Positions 16,896-25,577 of a DNA stretch of 40,227 nt are shown piece after piece. Positions within the stretch are counted from its first letter, which is position 1, and each line of letters starts with the position of its first letter. The notes under the pieces were generated by a model, which saw only the letters and a list, made by a program, of their open reading frames with translations, had not been told where the DNA came from and did no database searches. Origin of the DNA: JBAXGW01 sp037139195 (GTDB lineage Bacteria > Bacteroidota > Bacteroidia > Bacteroidales > JAHJDW01); contig JBAXGW010000042.1 of assembly GCA_037139195.1 (NCBI GenBank), positions 1 to 40,227 of the forward strand. Reading direction: 5' to 3'. A program made the translations under genes and the position numbers.

Positions 16896-17988
16896 TTTAA
16901 AAGTAATTATAAGTGGCGGTGGCACTGGTGGGCATGTTTTTCCTGCTATTGCAATTGCCAATAAATTGAAGGAAAGAGTAGAAAATATTGATATTCTTTT
17001 TGTTGGTGCTCAAGGCAAAATTGAAATGGAAAAAGTTCCTGCTGCTGGATATCCAATTGAAGGTTTGTGGATAAGTGGTTTTCAAAGAAAACTAACGACT
17101 AGAAATCTGATGTTCCCAATTAAATTGATTTCTAGCATGTTAAAATCAATCAAAATTGTACGTCGTTTTAAACCCGATTTGGTAGTTGGTGTTGGAGGTT
17201 TTGCAAGTGGTCCATTAATGAGAGCAGCTATTAGCAAAGGAGTTCCTGCAGTTATTCAAGAACAGAATTCTTTTCCTGGCGTAACTAATAGAATATTAGC
17301 GAATAAGGTTGAAAAGATTTGTGTAGCTTACGATAAGATGGAACGATTTTTTCCGCATGAAAAAATCGTATTCACTGGAAATCCAATTAGAAGCGAAATT
17401 CTTAATGTTCCAACTTCTAAAGATGAAGCATCAAAGTTCTTTGATTTGAAAACATACAAAAAAACAATTTTGGTTGTTGGTGGAAGTTTAGGTGCTGGAA
17501 CCATAAACAGAAGCATTGAAAAGTATCTGCCACTTCTGATTGAAAATAATTTGCAGTTGATATGGCAAACGGGTAAAACTAATTTTACTCAAGCTAAAGA
17601 AGCAGTTGAAAAGGTAAATTGCCCAGATATTAAAGTATTTGACTTTATTAATCGAATGGATTTAGCTTATGCAATGGCAGATATTATCGTTTCAAGAGCT
17701 GGGGCAATAGCAGTTTCTGAATTATGTTGCGTTGGAAAGCCAGTTATTTTAATTCCTTCGCCTAATGTTGCTGAAGACCATCAAACAAAAAATGCAAAAG
17801 CTTTGCTTGAAAAAGAAGCAATAATAATGATAAAAGATGTAGAAGCGATTGAAACACTCGGTGAAGAGCTAATTAATCTTTCAAAAAACGAAGAATTACA
17901 AGCAAAAATGAAAGTTAATATTTCAACTTTAGCTGTCAGAGATGCTTCGGATAGAATTGTTGATGAAATTTTGAAAATAGTAAAATGA
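16882..17988 (+). CDS. murG: UDP-GlcNAc:lipid I GlcNAc transferase MurG
   Basis: Peripheral membrane glycosyltransferase of 368 residues converting lipid I to lipid II. The open frame begins at 16831, but the ATG at 16882 is preferred: it places the GGGTGGH loop at residues 12-18 as usual and has a good Shine-Dalgarno sequence (GGAGG, 16871-16875) six bases upstream, inside the ftsW end. The donor-site motifs VGGSLGAGTINR and SRAGAIAVSEL are present. It overlaps murC by 4 bases (ATGA). Confidence 0.96.
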   Translation: MQKRNLKVIISGGGTGGHVFPAIAIANKLKERVENIDILFVGAQGKIEMEKVPAAGYPIEGLWISGFQRKLTTRNLMFPIKLISSMLKSIKIVRRFKPDLVVGVGGFASGPLMRAAISKGVPAVIQEQNSFPGVTNRILANKVEKICVAYDKMERFFPHEKIVFTGNPIRSEILNVPTSKDEASKFFDLKTYKKTILVVGGSLGAGTINRSIEKYLPLLIENNLQLIWQTGKTNFTQAKEAVEKVNCPDIKVFDFINRMDLAYAMADIIVSRAGAIAVSELCCVGKPVILIPSPNVAEDHQTKNAKALLEKEAIIMIKDVEAIETLGEELINLSKNEELQAKMKVNISTLAVRDASDRIVDEILKIVK

Positions 17989-19337
17989 AGTTTGAAGATA
18001 TAAATAGAATTTATTTTTTAGGCATTGGCGGAATTGGAATGAGTGCCATAGCTCGTTATTTTAATTCGAAAGGAATTAAGATTTCGGGGTATGATAAAAC
18101 TCCAACTCCACTGACTTCCAAATTAATTTCTGAAGGTATTGAAATACATTTTGAAGAAGATGTTGCTCAAATCCCATCTGACGTTGATTTGGTGGTGCTT
18201 ACACCTGCAATTCCTAAAAATCATAAAGAACTAATATATTTTCAAGAGAATAATTTCAAGATTTTAAAACGTTCTGAAATTCTGGGAATTATTACTAAAA
18301 ATACTTTTACAATTGCTATTGCTGGAACGCACGGAAAAACAAGTGTAACTTCTTTAGTTTCGCATATTTTAAATGAAGCAAATTTGAATATTGCTGCTTT
18401 CATAGGCGGAATAAGTCAGAATTATGGCTCAAATATTATTCTGCACAACGATTCGAATATTACGGTAGTTGAAGCTGATGAGTTTGATCGTTCTTTCTTA
18501 ACATTACATCCAGATTTGGCTGTAATTACTTCTATGGATGCCGACCATTTGGATATATATAAGAATAAAGAAAATCTTCATGAATCATTTAATCAGTTTG
18601 CAAGTCAGATTAAAAAAGGAGGAAAACTGTTTGTTAATGAAGGTCTAGAAAAATACATCAATGCTGAAATTGAAGTTTTAACTTATGGCGTATATACAAA
18701 CTCTAGATTTTATGCCACAAATATAAGGGCAGAAGGTGGATTTTATACTTTCGACTTTTCAGGAAATGATATAATTAAAGGAATTAAGCCTGGATCTGCT
18801 GCTTATTACAATGTTATCAATTCAATTCCTGCAATAGCTATTGCAAAAGCAATGGGCGTTGAAAATGATGTGATTAAAAAAGCTTTGAATAATTATCAAG
18901 GTGTAAAAAGAAGATTTGAATATATAATAAATACAGAAAATCTTGTTTTTATTGATGATTATGCACATCATCCAACGGAGATAGAAGCTTGTATTAAGTC
19001 AGTTAGAAATCTATTTGAGAACAGAAAAGTGACCGGTATTTTTCAGCCACATCTTTTTAGCAGAACAAAAGATTTTGCCGATGGTTTTGCAGAAGCACTT
19101 AGTAAATTAGACGAAGTGATTCTTTTGGATATATATCCAGCTAGGGAATTGCCAATTGAAGGAGTTACATCAAAAATGTTGCTCGATAAAATCGATAATC
19201 CAAAGAAGTTTCTATTTACTAAAGAAGAATTAATTAGAAAAATAGGAGCTTGGGATTTAGATGTATTGCTAACAATAGGTGCTGGAGATATCGATGCATT
19301 GATAGAACCAATAAAAAATGAATTATTAAAAAAATGA
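17985..19337 (+). CDS. murC: UDP-MurNAc:L-alanine ligase MurC
   Basis: Mur ligase of 450 residues adding the first alanine. The N-terminal LGIGGIGMSAIARY nucleotide-binding loop, ATP motif GTHGKTS (114-120), EADEFDRSF and the YAHHPTEI motif are all present. ATGA overlaps join it to murG upstream and ftsQ downstream, so the three are probably translated together. Confidence 0.97.
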   Translation: MKFEDINRIYFLGIGGIGMSAIARYFNSKGIKISGYDKTPTPLTSKLISEGIEIHFEEDVAQIPSDVDLVVLTPAIPKNHKELIYFQENNFKILKRSEILGIITKNTFTIAIAGTHGKTSVTSLVSHILNEANLNIAAFIGGISQNYGSNIILHNDSNITVVEADEFDRSFLTLHPDLAVITSMDADHLDIYKNKENLHESFNQFASQIKKGGKLFVNEGLEKYINAEIEVLTYGVYTNSRFYATNIRAEGGFYTFDFSGNDIIKGIKPGSAAYYNVINSIPAIAIAKAMGVENDVIKKALNNYQGVKRRFEYIINTENLVFIDDYAHHPTEIEACIKSVRNLFENRKVTGIFQPHLFSRTKDFADGFAEALSKLDEVILLDIYPARELPIEGVTSKMLLDKIDNPKKFLFTKEELIRKIGAWDLDVLLTIGAGDIDALIEPIKNELLKK

Positions 19338-20125
19338 AATCGAAAATAATTAGAATATCATCTTGGGTTTTGCTTACTGCTTTTGTAGTATTGAGCTTGG
19401 CTTTTGCTAACGAAGCAAGAAAAGCTCAATCGTGCTCTGGACTGGTGATTTCTATTGATACGGTTGGCAATCACGAATTTATTACAGAAGATGATGTTAT
19501 CGCAGTGCTAAATGATAAGTTCGATTCGGTAGTTGGTTTGCCTTTAGCAATGATTGACATAAACAAAATAGAAACAATTTTAAACAACAATCCTTATATT
19601 AAAAGGGCAGATGTTTATGAAACTATAAACGGAAAGGTTGGAATTAATATTACTCAAAGAAACCCTCTTTTTCGAATAATTGGTTATGGAGGTTTTAGTT
19701 TCTATTACGATGAAGATGGTTATATGATGCCACTTTGCGATCAGTATAGTGCCAGAGTTCCTTTGGTTACATGCGATAGCGTTTGGAAAAGAAAAACAGC
19801 CGAAACTCTTATAATGCTTTCGCCTAAAGATACTTTAGAAAAAGCAGATGTTCTTATTCAATTGTATGAGTTGACAAAATATATAAAACAAGATACTCTT
19901 TTTAATGCACTTATCGATCAAATTCATTTGACAAAAGAAGGGGAATTTTTACTGATACCAAGAGTTAGTAGGCATATTGTTGAATTTGGAGGCATAGAAG
20001 ATTATAAAGAAAAGTTAGATAAGTTAATCTTGTTTTATCAAAGAGGATTAAATGCGGTTGGCTGGAATACTTATAGCCGAATTAATATAAAATATAAAAA
20101 TCAAGTTGTTTGTAACAAAAAATAA
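19334..20125 (+). CDS. ftsQ: Cell division protein FtsQ
   Basis: Single-pass membrane protein of 263 residues. A membrane segment (about residues 7-25) is followed by a periplasmic POTRA domain (about 33-105, IDTVGNHEFITEDDVIAVLN) and the FtsQ beta domain. It scaffolds the divisome. Sequence conservation is low, as usual; the position between murC and ftsA supports the call. It overlaps murC by 4 bases and ends 4 bases before the ftsA ATG. Confidence 0.9.
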   Translation: MKSKIIRISSWVLLTAFVVLSLAFANEARKAQSCSGLVISIDTVGNHEFITEDDVIAVLNDKFDSVVGLPLAMIDINKIETILNNNPYIKRADVYETINGKVGINITQRNPLFRIIGYGGFSFYYDEDGYMMPLCDQYSARVPLVTCDSVWKRKTAETLIMLSPKDTLEKADVLIQLYELTKYIKQDTLFNALIDQIHLTKEGEFLLIPRVSRHIVEFGGIEDYKEKLDKLILFYQRGLNAVGWNTYSRINIKYKNQVVCNKK

Positions 20126-20129
20126 TATT

Positions 20130-21398
20130 ATGGAAACATCTGAAATTGTTGTAGGTCTTGACATTGGAACTACCAAAATTGCTGCTATCGTTGGAAGAAA
20201 AAATGAATATGGCAAAATAGAAATATTGGGAGTTGGCAAATGTGAATCAATTGGAGTAACTAGAGGCGTTGTAACTAACATTGAAAAAACGGTACAGTCG
20301 ATTAAAGCTGCAGTTGATGAAGCTGAGCAAAAATCAGGTGTCGATATTAAGGTTGTTAATGTTGGAATTGCTGGTCAGCACATAAAAAGTATTCAACATC
20401 GTGGAAATCGAATGCGTGATAGCTTAGACGAAGAAATTAGTCAAAAGGATATTGATGCACTTGTTGACAGTATGTACAAATTGGTTATGCTTCCAGGAGA
20501 GGAAATCATTCATGTTATTCCACAAGAATATATAGTTGATGGTGAACCAGGAATTAAAGATCCAATTGGGATGTCGGGTATTTGCTTAGATGCAAATTTC
20601 CATATTATAATTGGACAAGTTGCTGCAATTCAAAATATCTATAAATGCGTTCGAAAAGCTGGTTTAGAAGCTTCTGAACTAATTTTAGAGCCATTAGCTT
20701 CGGCTGACGCAGCCCTAAGTGACGAAGAGAAAGAAGCAGGTGTTGCTTTAGTTGACATTGGTGGCGGAACAACAGATATTGCTATTTTCCAAGATGGTAT
20801 TATTCGTCATACAGCTGTTATTCCTTTTGGAGGAAATGTTATTTCAGAAGACATTAAAACAGGCTGTTCAATTATTAAGAACCAAGCTGAATTATTGAAA
20901 GTTAAATTTGGTTCGGCTTTAGCAAGTGAAAATAAAGACAATGAAATTGTTTCAATTCCTGGCTTAAGAGGTCGTGAACCTAAAGAAATTTCTTTAAAAA
21001 ATCTTTCATCTATAATTCAAGCAAGAGCTGAAGAAATTATCGAGCATGTTTATTATGAAATAAAAAATTCGGGTTACGAAAGCAAATTAATTGGTGGAAT
21101 TGTGATAACTGGTGGTGGTTCAATGTTAAAACATTTAGTGCAACTTACAGAATATGTTACAGGCATGGACACAAGAATTGGATATCCAAATGAACACCTT
21201 GCTAAAGGCACGAATGAAGAAACATCAAGTCCAATATTTGCTACTGGTATAGGTTTAGTAATTAAAGGTCTTGAAACTGCAGAAAAATATAACAAGAAAA
21301 ATCCTCCAGTAAGAGATACTGACAAACAACGTGGTGGATTTTTTGATGCAATTTTCAAAAAAGGGAAGCAGTTTTTTGATGATGATAGTGGGGTTTAA
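20130..21398 (+). CDS. ftsA: Cell division protein FtsA
   Basis: Actin-like ATPase of 422 residues that anchors FtsZ to the membrane. The phosphate motifs are DIGTTK (11-16) and DIGGGTTD. A C-terminal amphipathic helix (GGFFDAIFKKGKQFF) would bind the membrane. A TTG at 20106 is in frame, but the ATG at 20130 fits the family start. A 252-base gap with repeat copy C separates it from ftsZ. Confidence 0.96.
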   Translation: METSEIVVGLDIGTTKIAAIVGRKNEYGKIEILGVGKCESIGVTRGVVTNIEKTVQSIKAAVDEAEQKSGVDIKVVNVGIAGQHIKSIQHRGNRMRDSLDEEISQKDIDALVDSMYKLVMLPGEEIIHVIPQEYIVDGEPGIKDPIGMSGICLDANFHIIIGQVAAIQNIYKCVRKAGLEASELILEPLASADAALSDEEKEAGVALVDIGGGTTDIAIFQDGIIRHTAVIPFGGNVISEDIKTGCSIIKNQAELLKVKFGSALASENKDNEIVSIPGLRGREPKEISLKNLSSIIQARAEEIIEHVYYEIKNSGYESKLIGGIVITGGGSMLKHLVQLTEYVTGMDTRIGYPNEHLAKGTNEETSSPIFATGIGLVIKGLETAEKYNKKNPPVRDTDKQRGGFFDAIFKKGKQFFDDDSGV

Positions 21399-21438
21399 AT
21401 AATTAAAAATCACACTCGAATTTGCGTCTATCCACAAT

Positions 21439-21567
21439 GTTAGAAGCTAGTCTATAAAGATCGAATTCGAGGCGTTTGCAGTCTTAAAATCAATAGTTTA
21501 CATAAGTAAATGATTGAATTTTAAGACAAGAACAACGATGAAAGCGACTTTATAGACAGAATCTAAT
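21439..21567 (+). repeat. Structured dispersed repeat, copy C, between ftsA and ftsZ
   Basis: A long imperfect hairpin of about 129 bases. The outer arms (21439-21459 and 21548-21567) pair through GTCTATAAAG/CTTTATAGAC. The inner stem pairs GTCTTAAAAT (21481-21490) with ATTTTAAGAC (21518-21527). The tip is GTTTAC-ATAA-GTAAAT (21496-21511). GAATTCGAGGCGTTTGCAG matches copy B closely (GGTTCGAGGCGTTCGCAG). It sits inside an otherwise tight operon. Confidence 0.85.
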
Positions 21568-21628
21568 AATGTTAATAAAATATTAATAACATAATCAACA
21601 ATACCAAAACTGGAAAATAATAAATAAT

Positions 21629-21636
21629 TAATTTTG
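21629..21636 (+). promoter_or_regulatory. Candidate -7 element for ftsZ
   Basis: TAATTTTG matches TAnnTTTG and is the same octamer as at the mraZ promoter. It ends 14 bases before the ATG, and an AGAGGA purine stretch (21637-21642) lies between. The leader would be short. No -33 element was seen. Confidence 0.4.
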
Positions 21637-21650
21637 AGAGGAAATAAATT

Positions 21651-23309
21651 ATGTTTGAAGAAATGATTAAATTTGATATGCCCAAAGAACAACCATCTAT
21701 AATTAAGGTTATTGGAGTTGGTGGAGGTGGTAGCAATGCTGTTAATCACATGTATACCCAAGGAATAAAAGGAGTTGATTTTATGGTTTGCAATACAGAT
21801 ATGCAAGCTCTTATTGCTAGTCCAGTTCCTGCAAAGATTCAACTTGGCGAAGGTCTTGGTGCTGGTGCAATTCCTGAAGTTGGTAGAAAAGCTGCTCTTG
21901 ATAAAATTGAAGAACTTAAAGCTGCTATTGGAGAAAATACTAAAATGGTATTTATCACAGCTGGCATGGGTGGAGGAACCGGAACAGGTGCAGCTCCTAT
22001 TATTGCTGCTACTGCTAAAGAAATGGGGATATTAACTGTTGGTATTGTTACAATTCCATTTGCATTTGAAGGAAAAAACAGAAGAAATCAAGCTGACTTT
22101 GGAATTTCTGATTTAAAAGAAAATGTTGATACTCTTCTTATCATTTGCAATGATCGTATTAGAGAAATATATGGAAACCTTAGTCTTAAAAATGCGTTTT
22201 CACATGCGGATGATGTGTTAACTACTGCAGCTAAAGGAATTGCTGAGATTATTACAGGAAACGGTTATATAAATGTCGATTTTAATGATGTATATACAGT
22301 TATGCACAACGGTGGTTCGGCAATTATGGGACACGCTGTTGCCGAAGGTGAAAACCGTGCAATACAGGCAGTAGAAGAAGCATTGTCTTCTCCATTGTTA
22401 AACGATAGTAATATAAGAGGCTCTAGTCAAGTATTACTTTACATTTCTTCAAGTTCTGATGAAAATAATATGGCTACTATGGATGAAATTGGTGAAATTT
22501 CAGATTATATCCAAGAAGCTGCTGGTTCTTCAGCAAATATTATTTTCGGTACTGGTTTCGACGAATCATTAGGTAATAAGTTAAGTATAATTGTTATTGC
22601 AACTGGTTATACCAGTACTTTGCCAGAGTATGGTGAATCTAATCAAAATTTTCAGAAAAAAGTACATGTGTTAGAAGATACTAAAGTTGAGGTTGTACAG
22701 AATGTTCAAGCTATTGTAGAAGTAAAACCTGAAGATGATTTCAAACTAATTGTTAAAAATACAGAACCAGAAGCAGTTGTTGAAAGTACAATTGTTGAAA
22801 CAATAATACCTCAAAATACTATTTTTGAAGTAATAGCTCCTATTGTTAATGTTGAAACTCCAGTTGTTATTAATGTTGCAGAGGAAAATAAGATAGTTCA
22901 TACCTTATACGATGAAGTTGCTGTTTCTCAAAATGTAATTGCTGAGGTTAAGTCAGAACCTATTCAATCAGCAACTACAGAAACTATGGTTGCCGAAAGC
23001 AATACTGAGTTTACTTTTAAAAACGCTCAAGAAGAATCGGATAAAAAAGAAATAAAAGAGGATGGCATTCAGGAAAATAAGCAACGTTCTGATGAAAGAA
23101 TAGACAGATTGAAGAGAATGAGTTCTGTTTTAAAACAAAAAAACATTAATGATCTGATTAATGAACCTGCTTATAAACGTAAAGAAATTAATTTAGATCC
23201 AACTCCTCACTCATCAGAATCTCATGTTTCAAAATATACATTAACTGAAAATGATGGAAAAATTGAGATGAAAGAAAATAATTCATTTTTACACGATAAC
23301 GTAGACTAA
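21651..23309 (+). CDS. ftsZ: Cell division GTPase FtsZ
   Basis: Tubulin-like GTPase that forms the Z ring. Of 552 residues, about 1-325 are the GTPase core: GTP motif GGGTGTG at 107-113 and T7 catalytic loop NVDFND at 208-213. A long acidic, valine-rich linker (about 340-500) follows. The conserved C-terminal peptide is probably INEPAYKRKEINL (503-515), but about 37 more residues follow it, ending FLHDNVD, so the peptide is not at the very end as in E. coli. I recall a similar tail in other Bacteroidota FtsZ proteins. Confidence 0.97.
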   Translation: MFEEMIKFDMPKEQPSIIKVIGVGGGGSNAVNHMYTQGIKGVDFMVCNTDMQALIASPVPAKIQLGEGLGAGAIPEVGRKAALDKIEELKAAIGENTKMVFITAGMGGGTGTGAAPIIAATAKEMGILTVGIVTIPFAFEGKNRRNQADFGISDLKENVDTLLIICNDRIREIYGNLSLKNAFSHADDVLTTAAKGIAEIITGNGYINVDFNDVYTVMHNGGSAIMGHAVAEGENRAIQAVEEALSSPLLNDSNIRGSSQVLLYISSSSDENNMATMDEIGEISDYIQEAAGSSANIIFGTGFDESLGNKLSIIVIATGYTSTLPEYGESNQNFQKKVHVLEDTKVEVVQNVQAIVEVKPEDDFKLIVKNTEPEAVVESTIVETIIPQNTIFEVIAPIVNVETPVVINVAEENKIVHTLYDEVAVSQNVIAEVKSEPIQSATTETMVAESNTEFTFKNAQEESDKKEIKEDGIQENKQRSDERIDRLKRMSSVLKQKNINDLINEPAYKRKEINLDPTPHSSESHVSKYTLTENDGKIEMKENNSFLHDNVD

Positions 23310-23319
23310 CCGGACTTCT

Positions 23320-23421
23320 AAAAATTGCTTTTTTGTCGTTAGACATCAATTTTAAAACCTTCACATACCCACGTATGCTTCAGCTTTTAAAATCTAGTCT
23401 GCCTAAAAAAATCTAATTTTT
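23320..23421 (-). repeat. Structured repeat, divergent copy D, after ftsZ
   Basis: A long imperfect hairpin with paired blocks AAAAATT/AATTTTT, TTTTTT/AAAAAA, AGAC/GTCT and ATTTTAAAA/TTTTAAAAT separated by small unequal loops. Read on the minus strand, its tip CATAC-GTGG-GTATG-TGA parallels the TTTAC-ATGG-GTAAA-TGA tip of copy A, with compensating changes in the stem. I place it in the same family in opposite orientation, less securely than A-C. It may also help end ftsZ transcription. Confidence 0.55.
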
Positions 23422-23439
23422 ATAAATCCTTTATAAAAA
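23417..23439. repeat. Perfect 10-bp A/T inverted repeat
   Basis: TTTTTATAAA, loop TCC, then TTTATAAAAA. It overlaps the right foot of hairpin D and is too A/T-rich to be a convincing terminator by itself. Confidence 0.6.
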
Positions 23440-23452
23440 TTAATAACCAACT

Positions 23453-23502
23453 TTCGACTACGTTCTAGGTGACGAATTATGACACAGAGAGCGTAGTTGA
23501 AT
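23453..23502. repeat. Imperfect inverted repeat before yqeY
   Basis: TTCGACTACGTTCT (about 23453-23466) pairs with AGAGCGTAGTTGAA (about 23488-23501) with two mismatches. The TTCGACT...GCTC type arm also appears within structured repeats A and B (near 3602-3619 and 3871-3890), so it may be a separate small dispersed element. Confidence 0.5.
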
Positions 23503-23521
23503 TGTTTATAAACCAATCATT

Positions 23522-23962
23522 ATGACAATTACAGAAAGAATAAATGCTGATATTAAAACAGCAATGCTTGCAAAAGACAAAGAAAGATTAGAAGCCATAC
23601 GAGCTGTTAAAGCTGCATTGTTAATGCTACAAACTTCTGGTGAAGCTGTAACCGATGATGCTGAAATAAAATTGATTCAAAAGCTCATTAAACAGCGAAA
23701 AGAATCGGCTGAAATTTATACACAGCAAAACCGACCTGAACTTGCAGAAAAAGAATTATCGGAAGTAGCATTTATCGAACCATATCTACCTGTTCAATTG
23801 AGCGAAGAAGAAATTCGTACAATTGTTGCAAAAATCATGTCTGAAACTGGTGCTTCTTCAATTAAAGATATGGGAAAAGTTATGGCTGCTGCAAATAAAG
23901 AAATTGCGGGCAGAGCCGAAAGTAAAGTTGTAGCTGAAATAATAAAATTATCATTGGCATAA
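23522..23962 (+). CDS. GatB/YqeY domain protein
   Basis: A 146-residue cytoplasmic protein matching the YqeY family, related to the tail domain of the GatB amidotransferase subunit (EKELSEVAFIEPYLPVQLSEEE; GKVMAAANKEIAGRAE). The free-standing protein's function is not established; tRNA binding is presumed from the GatB homology. It follows ftsZ in many Bacteroidota. A strong terminator lies 24 bases downstream. Confidence 0.93.
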   Translation: MTITERINADIKTAMLAKDKERLEAIRAVKAALLMLQTSGEAVTDDAEIKLIQKLIKQRKESAEIYTQQNRPELAEKELSEVAFIEPYLPVQLSEEEIRTIVAKIMSETGASSIKDMGKVMAAANKEIAGRAESKVVAEIIKLSLA

Positions 23963-23985
23963 ACAACTATTCCTCAAGAATATAT

Positions 23986-24015
23986 AAAGGCAATTCGAAA
24001 GAGTTGCCTTTTTTT
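23986..24015 (+). terminator. Rho-independent terminator after yqeY
   Basis: An 11-bp stem (AAAGGCAATTC with GAGTTGCCTTT, one G-T pair) closed by a GAAA tetraloop and followed by a T run. It marks the end of the dcw transcription unit. Confidence 0.9.
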
Positions 24016-24169
24016 GATGTTGTAAATATATAGTGAATTGATAAGAAACCAGTTGAAGCTCTAAAACCACTAAATATGTAACTCCTACTTCTATCAATTA
24101 GAAATAAAAAAAACAACTCAAATAATTTGGATAGTATTAAAAGTAGGGTAAATTTGCAGATAATAACGA

Positions 24170-24178
24170 GTTAGCTGC
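24170..24178 (+). other. Left boundary of cassette-like module (GTTAGCTGC)
   Basis: GTTAGCTGC is the exact reverse complement of GCAGCTAAC at 26876-26884, and its first seven bases recur at 27001-27007. In an integron-type model the crossover falls between G24170 and T24171. The rest of 23963-24250 holds the yqeY terminator and no gene apart from a possible 23-codon leader ORF (24193-24264). Confidence 0.5.
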
Positions 24179-24271
24179 AACCTAAGGCGACAATGCAAAC
24201 TACTACTGATAGCCATAAAATGAACGAACCGAAGAATAAAAACATTACTTTTGGAGTTATATAAGACATCA

Positions 24272-24664
24272 TTGAAAAAAGCAACCTACATATTTCTCTT
24301 AGCATTTTATTCTTTCGGAACTTTCTGTTTGCCGATGGGAGATTTCTCTGCATTAAATGATATTCTTGAAATGTATCGTCATTGCAAAGCCACAGAGGAC
24401 AAAGACATGACAGCTTTTGATTTTATCACCGACCACTTGATAAATATTGATTGCATCTTTGATAAACACGATAACGGAGACGAACAAAAACCACACACTC
24501 CAATTCATTTTCATCATCAACAGCCACCAAATTATTTTTTAACGCAAGCATTTAAAGTTAGCGAAAGTAATATTTCAATTATTAAAGTTGAACTTCCCAT
24601 TTACGAGGAGAGCAATTACTATTCAAACTTTCATTCTTCTGTTTTCCGACCTCCAATAGTTTAA
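24272..24664 (+). CDS. Small exported His-rich protein, possibly metal-related
   Basis: Hypothetical protein of 130 residues from a TTG at 24272 (reading MKKATYIFLL); a TTG at 24251 gives 137. No ATG exists upstream in frame, and the first internal ATG would remove the hydrophobic signal segment (about residues 3-20). The centre is rich in His and acidic residues (HDNGDEQKPHTPIHFHHQQ). From memory, proteins of this type (MYRHCKATEDKDMTAFDFI) occur near heavy-metal efflux genes in Flavobacteria; that link is unverified. First gene of the cassette-like module; the 23-codon ORF at 24193-24264 ends just before it. Confidence 0.6.
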   Translation: MKKATYIFLLAFYSFGTFCLPMGDFSALNDILEMYRHCKATEDKDMTAFDFITDHLINIDCIFDKHDNGDEQKPHTPIHFHHQQPPNYFLTQAFKVSESNISIIKVELPIYEESNYYSNFHSSVFRPPIV

Positions 24665-24689
24665 ACCATTCTTTATTTTTTATTCTTTA

Positions 24690-24711
24690 CAACTGCCACA
24701 CAGGGCAGTTG
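24690..24711 (+). terminator. Hairpin between first and second module genes
   Basis: CAACTGCC, loop ACACAG, GGCAGTTG: a perfect 8-bp stem. No T run follows, so it is more likely an mRNA processing or stability element than a full terminator. Confidence 0.4.
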
Positions 24712-24741
24712 CGGTTTAATGATTAACTTAAATTAAAAATA

Positions 24742-25548
24742 ATGACAGTCAAAAAAATAATTTTTGGCTTCGCAATGCTGCTTGCATTGTTGCCAAGCAA
24801 AATGTTTGCACAGGTTTTGGAAACAGAAGAATCCAAACCACTGCTGCAAGGGCAATTTGAAGTCGGAACGGGTTTAGAATTTCAGGTTTCAAAAGAAGGA
24901 ACTGAAAACGCTTTACCGTTAGCGATTGAATACGGAATTTCAAAAAAGTTTACGCTGTTAGTTGAGCCAGTCGGCTTCACTTCCATTATGCCTAAACAGG
25001 GACCACATGCAAAGGGCATTGGTGATTTGGAAATAACTTTGTTCTATCAAATTTGTTCAGAGAAAAAGGTTTTGCCTTCCATCTCCATTTCAGGAGAAGT
25101 GAAAATTCCAACAGCAAAAAATACGCAGATAGGAACAGGCAAAACCGATTACACACCGTTTCTTATTATGAGTAAGACAACGGGAAAATTCTTTACAAGT
25201 GTGAATCTTAGTTACACTTTTCTTGGAAAACCGTCAGGTGTTGATGTCAGTAATTTATTCAATTACGCAATAGGAACAATCTTCACCGCCTCACCAAAAA
25301 GTATTTTGTTTGCCGAAGTTTACGGAAACACATCTGCTGTTGGAGGTGCGGAAACTCCCGAAGGAACAGTTGTAACAAATCCAAACATCAACTCACAGGA
25401 AATTTCAGGAGGTGAAACAGTGGGTGCTTTTGGTTACGGGTATTATTTGAAAAAGGAATTACTCATATCTTTAGGCATTAGTTACGATAACAATAATGCA
25501 ATCCTGTTCCGACCAGGAATTGAATGGAAGTTCGGAGGTAAACAATAA
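24742..25548 (+). CDS. Outer-membrane beta-barrel, transporter-like
   Basis: A 268-residue exported protein. A signal peptide (about residues 1-23, cleavage after KMFA) is followed by alternating beta strands with aromatic girdle residues, ending in WKFGGKQ. It resembles the Phenol_MetA_deg/transporter-type barrels. Substrate unknown. By eye its G+C seems somewhat higher than that of the dcw genes, in keeping with transfer. Second gene of the cassette-like module. Confidence 0.7.
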   Translation: MTVKKIIFGFAMLLALLPSKMFAQVLETEESKPLLQGQFEVGTGLEFQVSKEGTENALPLAIEYGISKKFTLLVEPVGFTSIMPKQGPHAKGIGDLEITLFYQICSEKKVLPSISISGEVKIPTAKNTQIGTGKTDYTPFLIMSKTTGKFFTSVNLSYTFLGKPSGVDVSNLFNYAIGTIFTASPKSILFAEVYGNTSAVGGAETPEGTVVTNPNINSQEISGGETVGAFGYGYYLKKELLISLGISYDNNNAILFRPGIEWKFGGKQ

Positions 25549-25577
25549 TTAGTTAAACAATTTTAAAATAAATAAAA

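Noticed and set aside
21775..22035. Leucine-rich open frame inside ftsZ
   Set aside because: Out-of-frame shadow within the FtsZ GTPase domain.
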